From: Sphingomonas parva (ex Maeng et al. 2020)
GTDB lineage: Bacteria > Pseudomonadota > Alphaproteobacteria > Sphingomonadales > Sphingomonadaceae
DNA: 38,962 nucleotides
Reading direction: 5' to 3'
Assembly: GCF_004564275.1 (NCBI RefSeq)
Contig: NZ_SPDV01000069.1
Span: 1 to 38,962, forward strand
Below the pieces are notes generated by a model that searched no databases, was not told where the DNA came from, and worked only from the letters and a program-made list of their open reading frames with translations. Both the position numbers and the translations under genes were made by a program. This document shows, in pieces, positions 22,955 to 31,997 of the stretch (the first letter of the stretch is position 1; each line of letters begins with the position of its first letter).

Positions 22955-23287
22955 ATGGAGAGTAACTTGTACATCCAGATTCACGCCGACAATCAGGTGC
23001 CCAGCGACAACGAGCGCGACAGCCGCCTCGAGGATCAGATCCGCCAGCGCCTCGCCCGCTTCGAAGGACGGATCACCGACGTCGAGGTGCACGTCTCCGA
23101 CGTCAACGGCCCACGCGGCGGCAACGCCGATTTGCGCTGCTCGATGGAGGCGCGGATCAACGGAATTCCGCCGGTGGCTGCGATCGACGAAGGCAATACC
23201 GTGGACCGGGCCGTGATCGGCGCCGCGAAGAAGGTCGTCCGGGCGATCGATCACCAGCTCGGCAAGCTGGAGGATCGGCGGGCCTGA
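22955..23287 (+). CDS. Short HPF/RaiA-family ribosome-associated protein
   Basis: A 110-aa protein with the S30AE beta-alpha-beta-beta-beta-alpha pattern of hibernation factors: an early strand (NLYIQIHAD), helix RLEDQIRQRLARFEGRI, strands TDVEVHVSDVNG and ADLRCSMEARI, and a C-terminal helix with VDRAVIGAAKKVVRAIDHQLGK. Such proteins bind the 30S decoding region and block translation in stationary phase. It lacks the extra C-terminal domain of long HPF. ATG 22955 gives the best-fitting N-terminus, though no strong Shine-Dalgarno is seen. It could be a second, specialised HPF; the long one is not in the window. Confidence 0.8.
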   Translation: MESNLYIQIHADNQVPSDNERDSRLEDQIRQRLARFEGRITDVEVHVSDVNGPRGGNADLRCSMEARINGIPPVAAIDEGNTVDRAVIGAAKKVVRAIDHQLGKLEDRRA

Positions 23288-23351
23288 GCTTCGTCGCCCT
23301 CACGCCGGCGCGGGTTGCGAAGCGTGGCCCGCCCCGCCATCAGGAAACGCG

Positions 23352-24176
23352 ATGATCCGCGTCGCCAGCTACAACATGCGCAAAGCGATCGGCACCGACC
23401 GCCGACGCAATCCCGAGCGCACCATCGAGGTGCTGAACGAGCTCGATGCCGACGTCGTCGCCCTGCAGGAGGCCGATCGCCGCTTCGGGGCTCGGGCGAG
23501 CGCGATCCCGTTCCACCTCCTCGAAGAGCATAGCGACTACAAGCCGGTTCCGTTCGAGGCGCGCGACGGCAGCATCGGCTGGCACGGCAATGCGCTCCTG
23601 GTCCGCAAATCGGTGGAGATCGTCGACAAGACCCTGATCCATCTGCCGTCGCTCGAGCCGCGCGGCGCCGTCCTTGCCGACATCCGCCTCAAGGGCGAGA
23701 GCCTGCGCGTCGTCGGCATGCATCTCGACCTCTCGGGGCTGTGGCGCCGGCGCCAGGCCCACGCGATCCTGGAGCACATACAGGCCCGCGACGCGCCGCT
23801 GCCGACCGTGCTGATGGGCGATCTCAACGAGTGGAGCCGCGGCAGCGGCTGCCTGCGCGATTTCGCCCAGCATTGCCGGTTCGCGGAATGCGGCCGCTCC
23901 TTCCATTCGCGGCGTCCGGTGGCGCAGCTCGATCGGATCATGGTCACCGACGGGCTCGGCATCCTCGAGAGCGGCGTGCACATCAGCCCGGCGGCACGAA
24001 GGGCGTCGGATCACCTGCCGGTCTGGGCGGTGCTGGCCCCCGGCCACGCCCATTCCCTGTCCGAGAAGGTGACGCACGCGATCGAGAGGATCGGACCGAT
24101 GCGGCGCCTGTTGCGGCAGGCGCAACGCGGCCGCGACGCGCTGGTCAATTCCCGGCTTCCGCGCAGGCAGCGCTAA
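23352..24176 (+). CDS. Endonuclease/exonuclease/phosphatase (EEP) family protein
   Basis: The 274-aa enzyme has the EEP active-site motifs in order: Asn8 (ASYNMRKA), Glu40 (VALQEADRR), His124 (GMHLDL), Asp157 and Asn159 (MGDLNEW), and Asp220-His221 (SDHLPVW). These place it in the metal-dependent phosphodiesterase superfamily that includes DNase I and inositol phosphatases. No signal peptide is seen; the last 45 residues are basic (RRLLRQAQRGRDALV). The substrate is unknown. In related bacteria such genes often precede a phospholipase D-like gene; here the next gene converges from the other strand instead. AGGAAA precedes ATG 23352. Confidence 0.9.
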   Translation: MIRVASYNMRKAIGTDRRRNPERTIEVLNELDADVVALQEADRRFGARASAIPFHLLEEHSDYKPVPFEARDGSIGWHGNALLVRKSVEIVDKTLIHLPSLEPRGAVLADIRLKGESLRVVGMHLDLSGLWRRRQAHAILEHIQARDAPLPTVLMGDLNEWSRGSGCLRDFAQHCRFAECGRSFHSRRPVAQLDRIMVTDGLGILESGVHISPAARRASDHLPVWAVLAPGHAHSLSEKVTHAIERIGPMRRLLRQAQRGRDALVNSRLPRRQR

Positions 24177-24190
24177 GCAGGCCAAGCGCC

Positions 24191-25507
24191 TCAATTGCCC
24201 TGATCGGCGTCCTGCATGTTATTGCCGACGGCTTCCGGAGCAGGCTGCTCCGGCGTGGTGCGGCCGTCGACGCCCAGCCAGTCGCGCGGCTCGAGCCGGT
24301 AGAGCATGTCCAGCACCTCGAACTCGAGGCCGCCCGGCTGGTTGGTCGAGCTGTTCCACAAGGCGACGACGCCGGACTTGAGCTGCGGATCGAACATCAC
24401 CAGCGAACGATAGCCGCGCACGCCGCCGCGGTGACCGATCACATGGTGGCCGGCATAATCGTAGATGCGCCAGCCGAGGCCGTAGCTCGCGCTCTTCAGC
24501 CGCTCGCGGAACTTGCGCATCCGGCCGAGCTCGCCGGGCGTGTTGACCCGGGGCGCCTGGGCCGCGTCGAGCGCGGTCGGCGTGAGCACGCGCGGGGCGA
24601 GCCCCATCTGCGCCTGCATCCAGATCGCCAGATCCTTGATGGTGCTGTTGACGCCGCCCGCCGCGGGCACGCGATAATAAGGCTCGGTGACCTCGACCGG
24701 CTTCGAATTCTTGCCGCCGACGTGCGGCCGCGCCCAGCTCGCGGCGGAAACGAGCCCTTCCCGGCTCATGTTGGCGCTGGTCATGCCGAGCGGATCGAAC
24801 AGCCGCTCCTTCACCGCCTCCGGGTAGGTCTTGCCCGTCACCTTCTCGACCACGTCCGACGCGGAATCATAAGCGACGTTCTGATAAGCGTGGCATTGGC
24901 CGGGCGCGCAGATCAGGTTCAAGGTCGACAGCTGGGCCCGCAGCATGCGCGGGTCTTGGCCTTCCTCCAGCTTGTTGTCGAACGCATGGCCGGCGAGCCC
25001 GAGGCTGTGGGACAAAGCATTGGCCACGGTCGCACGATTCTCGATTCCGCCGGGGAGGCGAATGGCGGCCGAATATTTGCCGATCGGCTCGTAGAGCGAC
25101 AATTTGCCCTCGGCGGCGAGCAGCGAGACCATGTCTCCGGCCACGCCCTTCGACACCGAGGCCCAGCGGAACAAGGTGTCGACCCGAACCGGTTCCTCGG
25201 TGCCGGCGGTGGTCACGCCATAGCCCTTGAGGAAGCGGATCTGGCCGTTCTCGACGATGCCGACGGCGAGGCCGATCATCCGGTCCTCATGCATCAAGGC
25301 GGCGAGGCGGCGATCGAGCCGCTCGTAGTCGATCACGCTGTCCGGCGCCTGCTGGCGCTCGCCGATGCGGGCGATCTGCTCGTTCGAGATCCCGACGCCG
25401 CGATCGGGCTCCGCCGCAGGCATCTCGACGCGCCGCGCGGCCCACAGGAAGAAGGCGACGGCAAGGAGCAGGAGGACGAGGACGCCGCCGATCAGCGGCT
25501 TGAACAC
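24191..25507 (-). CDS. Serine hydrolase, class C beta-lactamase-like (beta-lactamase/PBP4* family)
   Basis: The 438-aa protein has an N-terminal membrane anchor (residues 5-23) and a periplasmic catalytic domain with the three motifs of the superfamily: SVSK (Ser117 and Lys120), YQN (Tyr208, Asn210) and HRG at 359-361 in place of KTG. Members act as esterases, D-amino-acid peptidases or beta-lactamases; resistance cannot be inferred from the sequence. A Pro/Gln-rich C-terminal tail follows. It converges on the EEP gene with a 14-bp gap. The upstream 131 bp contain a GC hairpin that probably belongs to the M13 peptidase gene. Confidence 0.9.
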   Translation of the reverse strand: MFKPLIGGVLVLLLLAVAFFLWAARRVEMPAAEPDRGVGISNEQIARIGERQQAPDSVIDYERLDRRLAALMHEDRMIGLAVGIVENGQIRFLKGYGVTTAGTEEPVRVDTLFRWASVSKGVAGDMVSLLAAEGKLSLYEPIGKYSAAIRLPGGIENRATVANALSHSLGLAGHAFDNKLEEGQDPRMLRAQLSTLNLICAPGQCHAYQNVAYDSASDVVEKVTGKTYPEAVKERLFDPLGMTSANMSREGLVSAASWARPHVGGKNSKPVEVTEPYYRVPAAGGVNSTIKDLAIWMQAQMGLAPRVLTPTALDAAQAPRVNTPGELGRMRKFRERLKSASYGLGWRIYDYAGHHVIGHRGGVRGYRSLVMFDPQLKSGVVALWNSSTNQPGGLEFEVLDMLYRLEPRDWLGVDGRTTPEQPAPEAVGNNMQDADQGN

Positions 25508-25550
25508 TTTACGCTTCGGCAGCTTCCGAACTCCGGTGGCAATATGAGAG

Positions 25551-25574
25551 GGCCGGCGGAACGCGCCGCCGGCC
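25551..25574 (-). terminator. GC hairpin, candidate terminator for the M13 peptidase gene
   Basis: Perfect 9-bp arms GGCCGGCGG (25551-25559) and CCGCCGGCC (25566-25574) lie 65 bp after the minus-strand stop of the M13 gene; on that strand they are followed by CTCTCATATT. It could also regulate the serine hydrolase gene, whose start is 44 bp further on. Confidence 0.45.
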
Positions 25575-25638
25575 GTCCCTATCGAGGCTCCGCCGCCGGG
25601 ATCAAGCCAGGGCCGATCCTTAGCGGAGCCGTATCGTC

Positions 25639-27708
25639 TTACCAGATCCTGATACGGTCTTCAGGCTTCAGGTAGAGCTTTCCGTCGCGAACGTTGAACG
25701 CCTGGTACCACGGATCGAAGTTGCGAACGACGTTGGGGCGGAAATGGCCCGGCGTGTGCGGATCGGTGGTCAGGATATTGAGCAGCAACGGATCGCGATA
25801 CTTGTTCCGCCAGACCTGGCCGAAGCCGAGGAAGAAGCGCTGATCGCCGGTGAAGCCGTCGACCATCGGTGCTTCCTTGCCCTTGAGGCTCAGGCGATAG
25901 GCGTCATAGGCGATGTTGAGGCCGGCGAGATCGGCCATGTTCTCGCCGAGCGTGAGCTCGCCGTTGACCTTGCTGCCGGGCAGCGGCTCGTACTCGCCAT
26001 ATTGCTTCACGACCTTGGCGGTCATCGCCTTGAAGCGCTCGACGTCGGCGGGAGTCCACCATTCGGCGAGATTCCCCTTGGCGTCGAACTTGGCGCCCTG
26101 GTCGTCGAAATGGTGGGTGATCTCATGGCCGATCACGGCGCCAATGCCGCCGTAATTCACCGCATCGTCCGCATTGGGATCGAAGAACGGCGGCTGCAGG
26201 ATCGCCGCCGGGAACACGATCTCGTTGAGCAGCGGATTGGCGTAGGCGTTCACCGTCTGCGGAGTCATGCCCCACTCGCTGCGGTCGACCGGCTTGCCGA
26301 TCTTGTTGAGCTGGCGGAGGTATTCGAACTCGGTGGCGCGCAGGCTGTTGCCGACCACGTCACCGCGCTTGACGACGAGCGACGAATAATCGCGCCACTT
26401 GTCCGGATAGCCGATCTTCGGCGTGAACGCGGCAAGCTTGGCGCGCGCCTTGGCGCGGGTCTCCGGCGCCATCCACTCGAGCTTCTCGAGACGCGCGTCC
26501 ATCGCCCTGATCAGGTTCTGGACGAGCTCGTCGGCCTTCGCCTTGGCTTCCGGCGTGAAGTATTTGGCGACGTAGAGCTCGCCGACAGCCTCACCCATCG
26601 CGCCGTTGACGACGTCCGCGCCGCGCTTCCAGCGGTCCTTCTGCTTCGGCGTGCCGGAAAGCGTGGTGCCGTAGAACGCGAAATTCTCGTCCGCGATCGC
26701 CTTGGGCAGCATGTCGGCGGCCGCCGAGAGGGTGCGGAAGGTCAGATAGTCCTTCCAGGTCTGCAGCGGCTCGGACGCGACCAGCCTGGCCTCGCCGGTG
26801 AGCGCGCTCGGCTGCGTGGCGATCACCTGCGGCAGGCTGTCGAGGCTGGCCGCCTTGAGGTAGGTCGCCCAGTCGAAGCCGGGCATCTTCGCGGCGATGC
26901 CGTTGGTCGCGACCGGATTGTAGAGCTTGTCGATCTGGCGCGATTCGGCGCGGGTCCAGTGGGTCTGCGCGATCTTCTTCTCGAGATCGTAGATCGCCTT
27001 CGCCTTGGCTTCCCCGTTGGCGATGCCGGCGAGGCGGAACATGTTGGCGACGTGCGCCTGATATTTCGCACGCGCCTCGACGAACTTGGCGTTGGAATCG
27101 TCGAGATAATAATCACGGTCCGGCAGGCCGAGGCCGCCCTGGCCGAGATAGACCGCGTAGGTGCTGTTGTTCTTCAGGTCCTGCTCGACGCCGGCCGAGA
27201 AGGGGGTGGAGATGCCCATCCGATTGGCTTCGCCGAAAGCGCGCGCGAGATCGCTGGTGGTGCGGATCGCGTCGATCTTCGCCAGATAAGGACGCAGCGG
27301 CGCCATGCCGGCCTTCTCGATCGCGGCCTCGTCCATGAAGCTGGCGTAGAGATCGCCGACCTTGCGCTGGACGCTGCCCGCCGGCGCATTCGACTTGGCC
27401 GCAGCCTCGACGATGTCACGGGTGCGCTGATCGGAAAGGTCGCGCAGAACGCCGAAACCGCCCCAGCTCGAGCGATCGGCAGGGATTTCCGTGGTCTTCG
27501 CCCATTGGCCGTTCGCGAAATCGAAGAAGCTGTCGCCCGGATTGGCGGCCTTGTTCATGCCCTGAACGTCGAAGCCCCAGGTCCCGAGCTCGGGCTTGCC
27601 AGCCTTCGCCGCCGCAGCAGCGTGGCCTGCATGCTGGGCAACGGCCGGAACGGCCGAGCCGACGAGCGCGAGCGCAGCCGCGCCGGACAACATCATGTAC
27701 TTGATCAT
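25639..27708 (-). CDS. M13 family (neprilysin/PepO-type) zinc metallopeptidase
   Basis: The 689-aa protein has a signal peptide (residues 1-25, ending at AVAQ) and a His/Ala-rich linker, so it acts outside the cytoplasm. The M13 N-terminal helical domain starts at DPGDSFFDFANGQW-like sequence near residue 56. Catalytic HEITH is at 528-532 and the third ligand Glu589 lies in ENMADLAGL with Asp593; the substrate-binding NAYANP and a C-terminal NVRDGKLYLKPEDRIRIW are also present. M13 enzymes cleave oligopeptides. The typical C-terminal Cys-x-x-Trp is reduced to a final Trp. ATG with complement 27706-27708 is chosen over an upstream TTG. Confidence 0.95.
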   Translation of the reverse strand: MIKYMMLSGAAALALVGSAVPAVAQHAGHAAAAAKAGKPELGTWGFDVQGMNKAANPGDSFFDFANGQWAKTTEIPADRSSWGGFGVLRDLSDQRTRDIVEAAAKSNAPAGSVQRKVGDLYASFMDEAAIEKAGMAPLRPYLAKIDAIRTTSDLARAFGEANRMGISTPFSAGVEQDLKNNSTYAVYLGQGGLGLPDRDYYLDDSNAKFVEARAKYQAHVANMFRLAGIANGEAKAKAIYDLEKKIAQTHWTRAESRQIDKLYNPVATNGIAAKMPGFDWATYLKAASLDSLPQVIATQPSALTGEARLVASEPLQTWKDYLTFRTLSAAADMLPKAIADENFAFYGTTLSGTPKQKDRWKRGADVVNGAMGEAVGELYVAKYFTPEAKAKADELVQNLIRAMDARLEKLEWMAPETRAKARAKLAAFTPKIGYPDKWRDYSSLVVKRGDVVGNSLRATEFEYLRQLNKIGKPVDRSEWGMTPQTVNAYANPLLNEIVFPAAILQPPFFDPNADDAVNYGGIGAVIGHEITHHFDDQGAKFDAKGNLAEWWTPADVERFKAMTAKVVKQYGEYEPLPGSKVNGELTLGENMADLAGLNIAYDAYRLSLKGKEAPMVDGFTGDQRFFLGFGQVWRNKYRDPLLLNILTTDPHTPGHFRPNVVRNFDPWYQAFNVRDGKLYLKPEDRIRIW

Positions 27709-27833
27709 ATAAGACTTTTCCCCACCCAAGGTTGGTAGCGAACGGCTTAGACGGGCTTACCCGCCTTGGGAAGCGTCGGCAGGTACGGGGGAAAAATTTC
27801 TCGCAAGATCGGCCAATAGCGGCCGAAAGAGGA

Positions 27834-28322
27834 TCAGGCGCGCACGATCTCGAGCGTGACCTGGGCCTTGCCGCTGCGCAGCATGGCGATCTCGCGCGCC
27901 GCGGCGAGCGAGACGTCGATCACGCGGTGCTTGAGGAACGGGCCGCGGTCGTTGACGCGGACGATGACCGACTTGCCGTTGGCCTTGTTGGTCACGCGCA
28001 GCTTGGTGCCGAGCGGCAGGGTGCGGTGTGCGGCAGTCAGGGCAGACGGGTTGAAGCGCTCGCCGCTCGCGGTGCGGTTACCCGCCAGCTCGGCGCCGTA
28101 ATAGCTCGCTTCGCCACCGCCAATCGCTTCAAAAGCAGCGATTTTCTCTTCCGCGGCAGGAACCGAGAGGGCCTTGATGGGTTCTTCTTCCAATGCTGCG
28201 ACACTGGTCGCAAGCGTATCGATGCGGCTGGCGTCAGCGGCAACGGCGAAGCTCGGTCCCGTGGCGAGAAGCCCGGCGAGAACAGCGGCGGTTGCGGCGC
28301 CCTTGCGCATCGAAGAAATCAT
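27834..28322 (-). CDS. rlpA: RlpA-like septal ring lytic transglycosylase family protein
   Basis: The 162-aa precursor has a signal peptide (to about residue 28), a short helical linker and one RlpA double-psi beta-barrel domain (about 68-160) with GEASYYGAELAGNRTASGE, LPLGTKLRVTN, VRVNDRGPF and RVIDVSLAAAREI. RlpA cleaves glycan strands lacking stem peptides at the division site. No SPOR domain is present, so septal targeting by denuded glycan is doubtful. The start is taken as the ATG at 28322; a second ATG four codons later is possible. The 3' side carries a TCGGCC/GGCCGA hairpin (27809-27826) that may end the transcript. Confidence 0.85.
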   Translation of the reverse strand: MISSMRKGAATAAVLAGLLATGPSFAVAADASRIDTLATSVAALEEEPIKALSVPAAEEKIAAFEAIGGGEASYYGAELAGNRTASGERFNPSALTAAHRTLPLGTKLRVTNKANGKSVIVRVNDRGPFLKHRVIDVSLAAAREIAMLRSGKAQVTLEIVRA

Positions 28323-28401
28323 ACTGGAGCCCCTCGGCCGTTTCAGATGCCAGCGGGGTAGCCGGCGATCGTTACGGAGTCCCATTCGTTACGGCGACGT
28401 G

Positions 28402-28425
28402 AAACGATTCCGGGATGAATCGTTT
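28402..28425. promoter_or_regulatory. Inverted repeat between rlpA and the patatin gene
   Basis: Perfect 9-bp arms AAACGATTC (28402-28410) and GAATCGTTT (28417-28425) with a 6-nt gap lie 50 bp before the patatin start and 80 bp from the rlpA start. Just beside it TCGTTACGG occurs twice (28369-28377, 28386-28394). Together they look like a regulatory cluster for divergent promoters. Confidence 0.4.
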
Positions 28426-28475
28426 GCGTTCCCCTCGGCCTCGACAACTCGTCGCTCCGCTGCCACGCTTCACCG

Positions 28476-30764
28476 GTGCAAGAGAAAGAACTTCGGCTGG
28501 CCCTCGTCTGTTACGGGGGAATCAGCCTCGCCGTTTACATGCATGGCATCACCAAGGAGGTGTGGCGGCTGGCCCGCGCGAGCCGCGCCTTCCACGCCCG
28601 CGACGCTTCCGACGAAGGTAGCGAAGCAGTCTACCGCCGCCTGCTCGAGGCCATCGCCGCCGAGGCCGGCACCGAGCTCCGCGTGCTCGTCGACATACTG
28701 GCCGGCGCCAGCGCGGGCGGAATCAACGCCATCTTCCTCGCCGAGGCGATCTCGACCGGGCGCTCGCTCGATCCGCTCACCGATCTGTGGCTGACCACCG
28801 CCGACGTCGACCACCTGCTCGACCCCGAGGTAAGCACCGTCTCGCGCATCGCCAAGGCGGCGGCGGTACCGGTCGCCTGGGCGCTCTCCGCCCGCCGCAA
28901 CTCCAACGTCGAGCAGACGGTCGAGGCGGCGCATCGCGACGAGATTCGGGCGAAGCTCGCCAATTTCGTCCGGGCCCGCTGGTTCGCCCCGCCGTTCGGC
29001 GGCGCCGGCTTCACCGGGCTGCTCCTCGACGCTTTCGATGCGATGGCGGCCAGTCCCGCCGGTCCGCCGCTGCTGCCGGTCTACCAGCCGCTCGACCTCT
29101 TCGTCACCGTGACGGATTTCCACGGCTATCCGGTGCGGCTGCGGCTCAACTCGCCGGACGAAGTGGTGGAGCAGGAACACCGCCTCACCCTCTCTTATTC
29201 GGACCCCGGCGGGGACGATCGCGGCCTGGCGCACGCCGCCGAGCTCACCTTCGCGGCGCGCGCTACCGCCAGCTTCCCGGGCGCCTTCCCGCCGTTCCAG
29301 GTCGGCGAGCTCGATGCCGAGCTCGCCCGGCGCAACCGCGACTGGCCCGAGCGCACGGCGTTCCTCGCCCGCGCGCTCCCGCGCCATTCCGCGATCGGCG
29401 ACGTCGAGGCGGCGGTGCTGATCGACGGCTCGGTGCTCGCCAACGCGCCGTTCCGCCCCGCGATACGGGCGCTGCGCAATCGTCCGGCGCGGCGCGAAGT
29501 CGATCGCCGCTTCGTCTACATCGACCCGAAGCCGGGAGTGGCGTCGGTGCGGCTCGGCGGCGGCGGCGAAAGCGATCCGCCGGGCTTCTTCGCCACCATC
29601 TTCGGCGCGCTCTCGGACATCCCGCGCGAGCAGCCGATCCGCGACAATCTCGAGGCGATCGAGGGCCGATCGTCGCGAATCCGACGGCTGCGGCGGATCG
29701 TTGCCGCGATGCGGCCCGAGGTCGAGGCCGCGATCGAGCGCGCGTTCGGCGCCACCCTGCTGCTGCTCCGGCCGACCGCGGCGCGGCTCGCCGGCTGGAG
29801 GACCAAGGCGCAGAACTTCGCCGCGCGCGAGGCGGGCTATGCCTATGCGGCCTACGGTCATCTCAAGCTCTCCACCGTCGCCGAGGAGATCGCCGCCCTG
29901 CTGTTCGATCAGACCGGCGGCGACCGCGGCCGGCGCGAGCGCGTGCGCCAGGCGGTGTGGAAAGCGATCCGGAGACGCGAGCTCGATGCGCCCGAGGCGA
30001 TGACCGCATCCGGCGCGCGCCCCGAGGTGATCCTCTTCCTGCGCAGCTTCGATCTCGGCTTTCGGATCCGCCGGCTTCGCTTCCTCGCCCGGCACCTGGG
30101 GGAGATCGCGGCGCGCGACGAAGCTCCGCGGGAGGCGATCGAGCAGATGCGCGAGGCCGTCTACGAGACGATCGGCCGCTACACGGCGGCGGCCGACCTC
30201 AAGGGCGACGTGCTTCCCGATGCGGAGACCGACGCCGAAGCTGCGATGGCGGCGCTTGCGGAACGCATGGGTCTCAAGGCTCTTGATGACGAAGCGGACG
30301 CCCGCATCACCGAGGTTCTCGCCCTCTTCCCGAAGCCCGAGCGGCGCTCGCTGATCCTGACCTATCTTGGCTTCCCCTTCTACGACATCGCCACCCTCCC
30401 CCTCCTCCAGGGCGAGGGGCTCGACGAATTCGATCCGATCAAGGTCGACCGGATCTCGCCGGACGACGCGATGGCGATCCGCGAGGGCGGTGCAGCGGCG
30501 ACCCTGAAGGGCATCCAGTTCAACAGTTTCGGCGCCTTCTTCAGCCGCGCCTATCGCGAGAACGACTATCTCTGGGGCCGCCTGCACGGCGCCGATCGCC
30601 TGATCGACATCACCGTTTCGGCGCTGCCCGAAGGCTCGCGGCTGCCCGCCGGCAAAGTGGCGTCGCTCAAGCGGGACGCGTTCCGGGCGATCCTCGAAGA
30701 GGAACGGTCCCGACTGACCAGCATCGACACATTGTTCGAGGACCTGGAGCGCGAGATCGGCTGA
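28476..30764 (+). CDS. Large patatin-like phospholipase, DUF3376-type
   Basis: The 762-aa protein has an N-terminal patatin domain with the oxyanion-hole loop VCYGGISLAVYMHG at 11-24, the nucleophile elbow GASAGG (Ser79) and the catalytic Asp317 in IDGSVLANAP. A long helical C-terminal region (about 400-760) is of the DUF3376 type found in patatin-like proteins of actinobacteria and proteobacteria. Patatins hydrolyse acyl ester bonds of lipids. No signal peptide is present. I use GTG 28476, since the sequence MQEKELRLALVCYGG begins right there. Lipid target and cellular role are unknown. The intergenic region shared with rlpA carries inverted and direct repeats. Confidence 0.9.
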   Translation: MQEKELRLALVCYGGISLAVYMHGITKEVWRLARASRAFHARDASDEGSEAVYRRLLEAIAAEAGTELRVLVDILAGASAGGINAIFLAEAISTGRSLDPLTDLWLTTADVDHLLDPEVSTVSRIAKAAAVPVAWALSARRNSNVEQTVEAAHRDEIRAKLANFVRARWFAPPFGGAGFTGLLLDAFDAMAASPAGPPLLPVYQPLDLFVTVTDFHGYPVRLRLNSPDEVVEQEHRLTLSYSDPGGDDRGLAHAAELTFAARATASFPGAFPPFQVGELDAELARRNRDWPERTAFLARALPRHSAIGDVEAAVLIDGSVLANAPFRPAIRALRNRPARREVDRRFVYIDPKPGVASVRLGGGGESDPPGFFATIFGALSDIPREQPIRDNLEAIEGRSSRIRRLRRIVAAMRPEVEAAIERAFGATLLLLRPTAARLAGWRTKAQNFAAREAGYAYAAYGHLKLSTVAEEIAALLFDQTGGDRGRRERVRQAVWKAIRRRELDAPEAMTASGARPEVILFLRSFDLGFRIRRLRFLARHLGEIAARDEAPREAIEQMREAVYETIGRYTAAADLKGDVLPDAETDAEAAMAALAERMGLKALDDEADARITEVLALFPKPERRSLILTYLGFPFYDIATLPLLQGEGLDEFDPIKVDRISPDDAMAIREGGAAATLKGIQFNSFGAFFSRAYRENDYLWGRLHGADRLIDITVSALPEGSRLPAGKVASLKRDAFRAILEEERSRLTSIDTLFEDLEREIG

Positions 30765-30850
30765 CACGGTCGCCGCCGCGCCGCGACACGGTTGCGCCGG
30801 CCGCGCCGCCGCCATAAGCAGGAGGCGACGCGCGCGGGAGGCGGTCTCAC

Positions 30851-31195
30851 ATGCAATTCCTGAAGACCCTTTTCTGGGTGGTGGTGGCGGTGATCGCCGT
30901 GCTGGTCGCCAAGGCCAATTGGCTGAACGTCGAGCTCAAGCTCTGGGGCGGCCTGGTGGCCGACGTGAAGCTGCCGATCCTGCTCATCGGCTTCTTCCTG
31001 CTCGGCCTGCTGCCGACGATGCTGATCTACCGCGCCCGGCTCTGGTCGCTGAAGCGCCGGCTCGAGCCGCTGGAGCGCAACGCCGCGCCCGTGCCGGCGA
31101 CGAGCAGCACGCCCGCGCCGACCGCGGCGCCGGTCTCCGTCGACAATGGCGAGCAGCGGCTCGCGACCGACAGCAAGATCTGGCCGACGGCATGA
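30851..31195 (+). CDS. LapA family (DUF1049) membrane protein
   Basis: A 114-aa protein with two transmembrane helices (about 5-24 and 42-60) in the LapA/DUF1049 pattern, a short conserved turn (NVELKLWGG) and a cytoplasmic Ala/Pro-rich tail after RARLWSLKRRLEPLER. E. coli LapA works with LapB in controlling lipopolysaccharide synthesis. No lapB (yciM) gene is visible here; the gene is instead translationally coupled by ATGA to pyrF. GGAGGCGG lies 8 bp upstream of ATG 30851. Confidence 0.85.
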   Translation: MQFLKTLFWVVVAVIAVLVAKANWLNVELKLWGGLVADVKLPILLIGFFLLGLLPTMLIYRARLWSLKRRLEPLERNAAPVPATSSTPAPTAAPVSVDNGEQRLATDSKIWPTA

Positions 31196-31866
31196 GCAGC
31201 CCGATCTTCGTCGCGATCGATACGCCCGATCTCGAGCGGGCGAAGACGATCGCGACGCGCATCCGCAATCATGTCGGCGGGATCAAGCTCGGGCTCGAAT
31301 TCTTCTGCGCCAACGGCCGCCAGGGCATCCGCGAGATGGCCGATCTCGGTCTGCCCGTCTTCCTCGATCTGAAGCTGCACGACATCCCGAATACGGTCGG
31401 CAAGGCGGTGCAGGCGCTGCGTCCGCTGGAGCCTGCCATCCTCACCGTCCACGCCGCCGGCGGGCGGGCGATGCTCGAGGACGCAAAGGCCGCGGCGCCG
31501 CTCGGCACCAAGGTCGTCGCCGTCACCGTGCTGACCAGCCTCGATCGCAGCGATCTCGGCGCGATCGGCGTCGAGGACGAACCGCACGACCAGGTGGCAC
31601 GGCTGACCGGGCTCGCCCGCGAGGCCGGTCTCGACGGCGTGGTCTGCTCCGGCAACGAGGTGGCCGCCGCCCGCGCATCCTGGCCGGACGGCTTCTTCGT
31701 CGTTCCGGGCGTCCGCCCGGCCGATGCGCAGGCCGGGGACCAGAAACGGGTGGTCACGCCGCGCGCTGCCCTCGACGCCGGCGCGAGCATCCTCGTGATC
31801 GGCCGTCCGATCACCCAGGCACAGGATCCGGATCTCGCCGCCCGCGCGATCGCGGCGACGCTCTGA
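31192..31866 (+). CDS. pyrF: Orotidine 5'-phosphate decarboxylase
   Basis: The 224-aa TIM-barrel enzyme makes UMP from OMP. It has the hallmark DLKLHDIPNTV with the catalytic Asp-Lys-x-x-Asp set, plus GIKLGLEFF, VVPGVRP and the phosphate-binding IGRPIT near the C-terminus. It starts at ATG 31192, overlapping the stop of the lapA-like gene (ATGA). The grouping lapA-pyrF precedes accD after a 131-bp gap that probably contains the accD promoter. Confidence 0.97.
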   Translation: MSSPIFVAIDTPDLERAKTIATRIRNHVGGIKLGLEFFCANGRQGIREMADLGLPVFLDLKLHDIPNTVGKAVQALRPLEPAILTVHAAGGRAMLEDAKAAAPLGTKVVAVTVLTSLDRSDLGAIGVEDEPHDQVARLTGLAREAGLDGVVCSGNEVAAARASWPDGFFVVPGVRPADAQAGDQKRVVTPRAALDAGASILVIGRPITQAQDPDLAARAIAATL

Positions 31867-31997
31867 CGCTGCGAGCTTTAGTCCGGAGGTAGACAAGCCT
31901 CTGCCGGGGGCTCTATCGGCGCCCTATATTCTTGATCCGTGCGCGACTGCGCGGCCGGCACCCTCCGCGCCGCCCTCACGCTCCAGGAGATTTCGAC

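Noticed and set aside
24191-25507. Antibiotic-resistance beta-lactamase
   Set aside because: The superfamily motifs are shared by esterases and peptidases; the HRG in place of KTG and the anchored N-terminus do not indicate a true AmpC.
28470-30815. 781-aa open frame antisense to the patatin gene
   Set aside because: No recognisable domains, and the opposite strand carries the complete GASAGG patatin.
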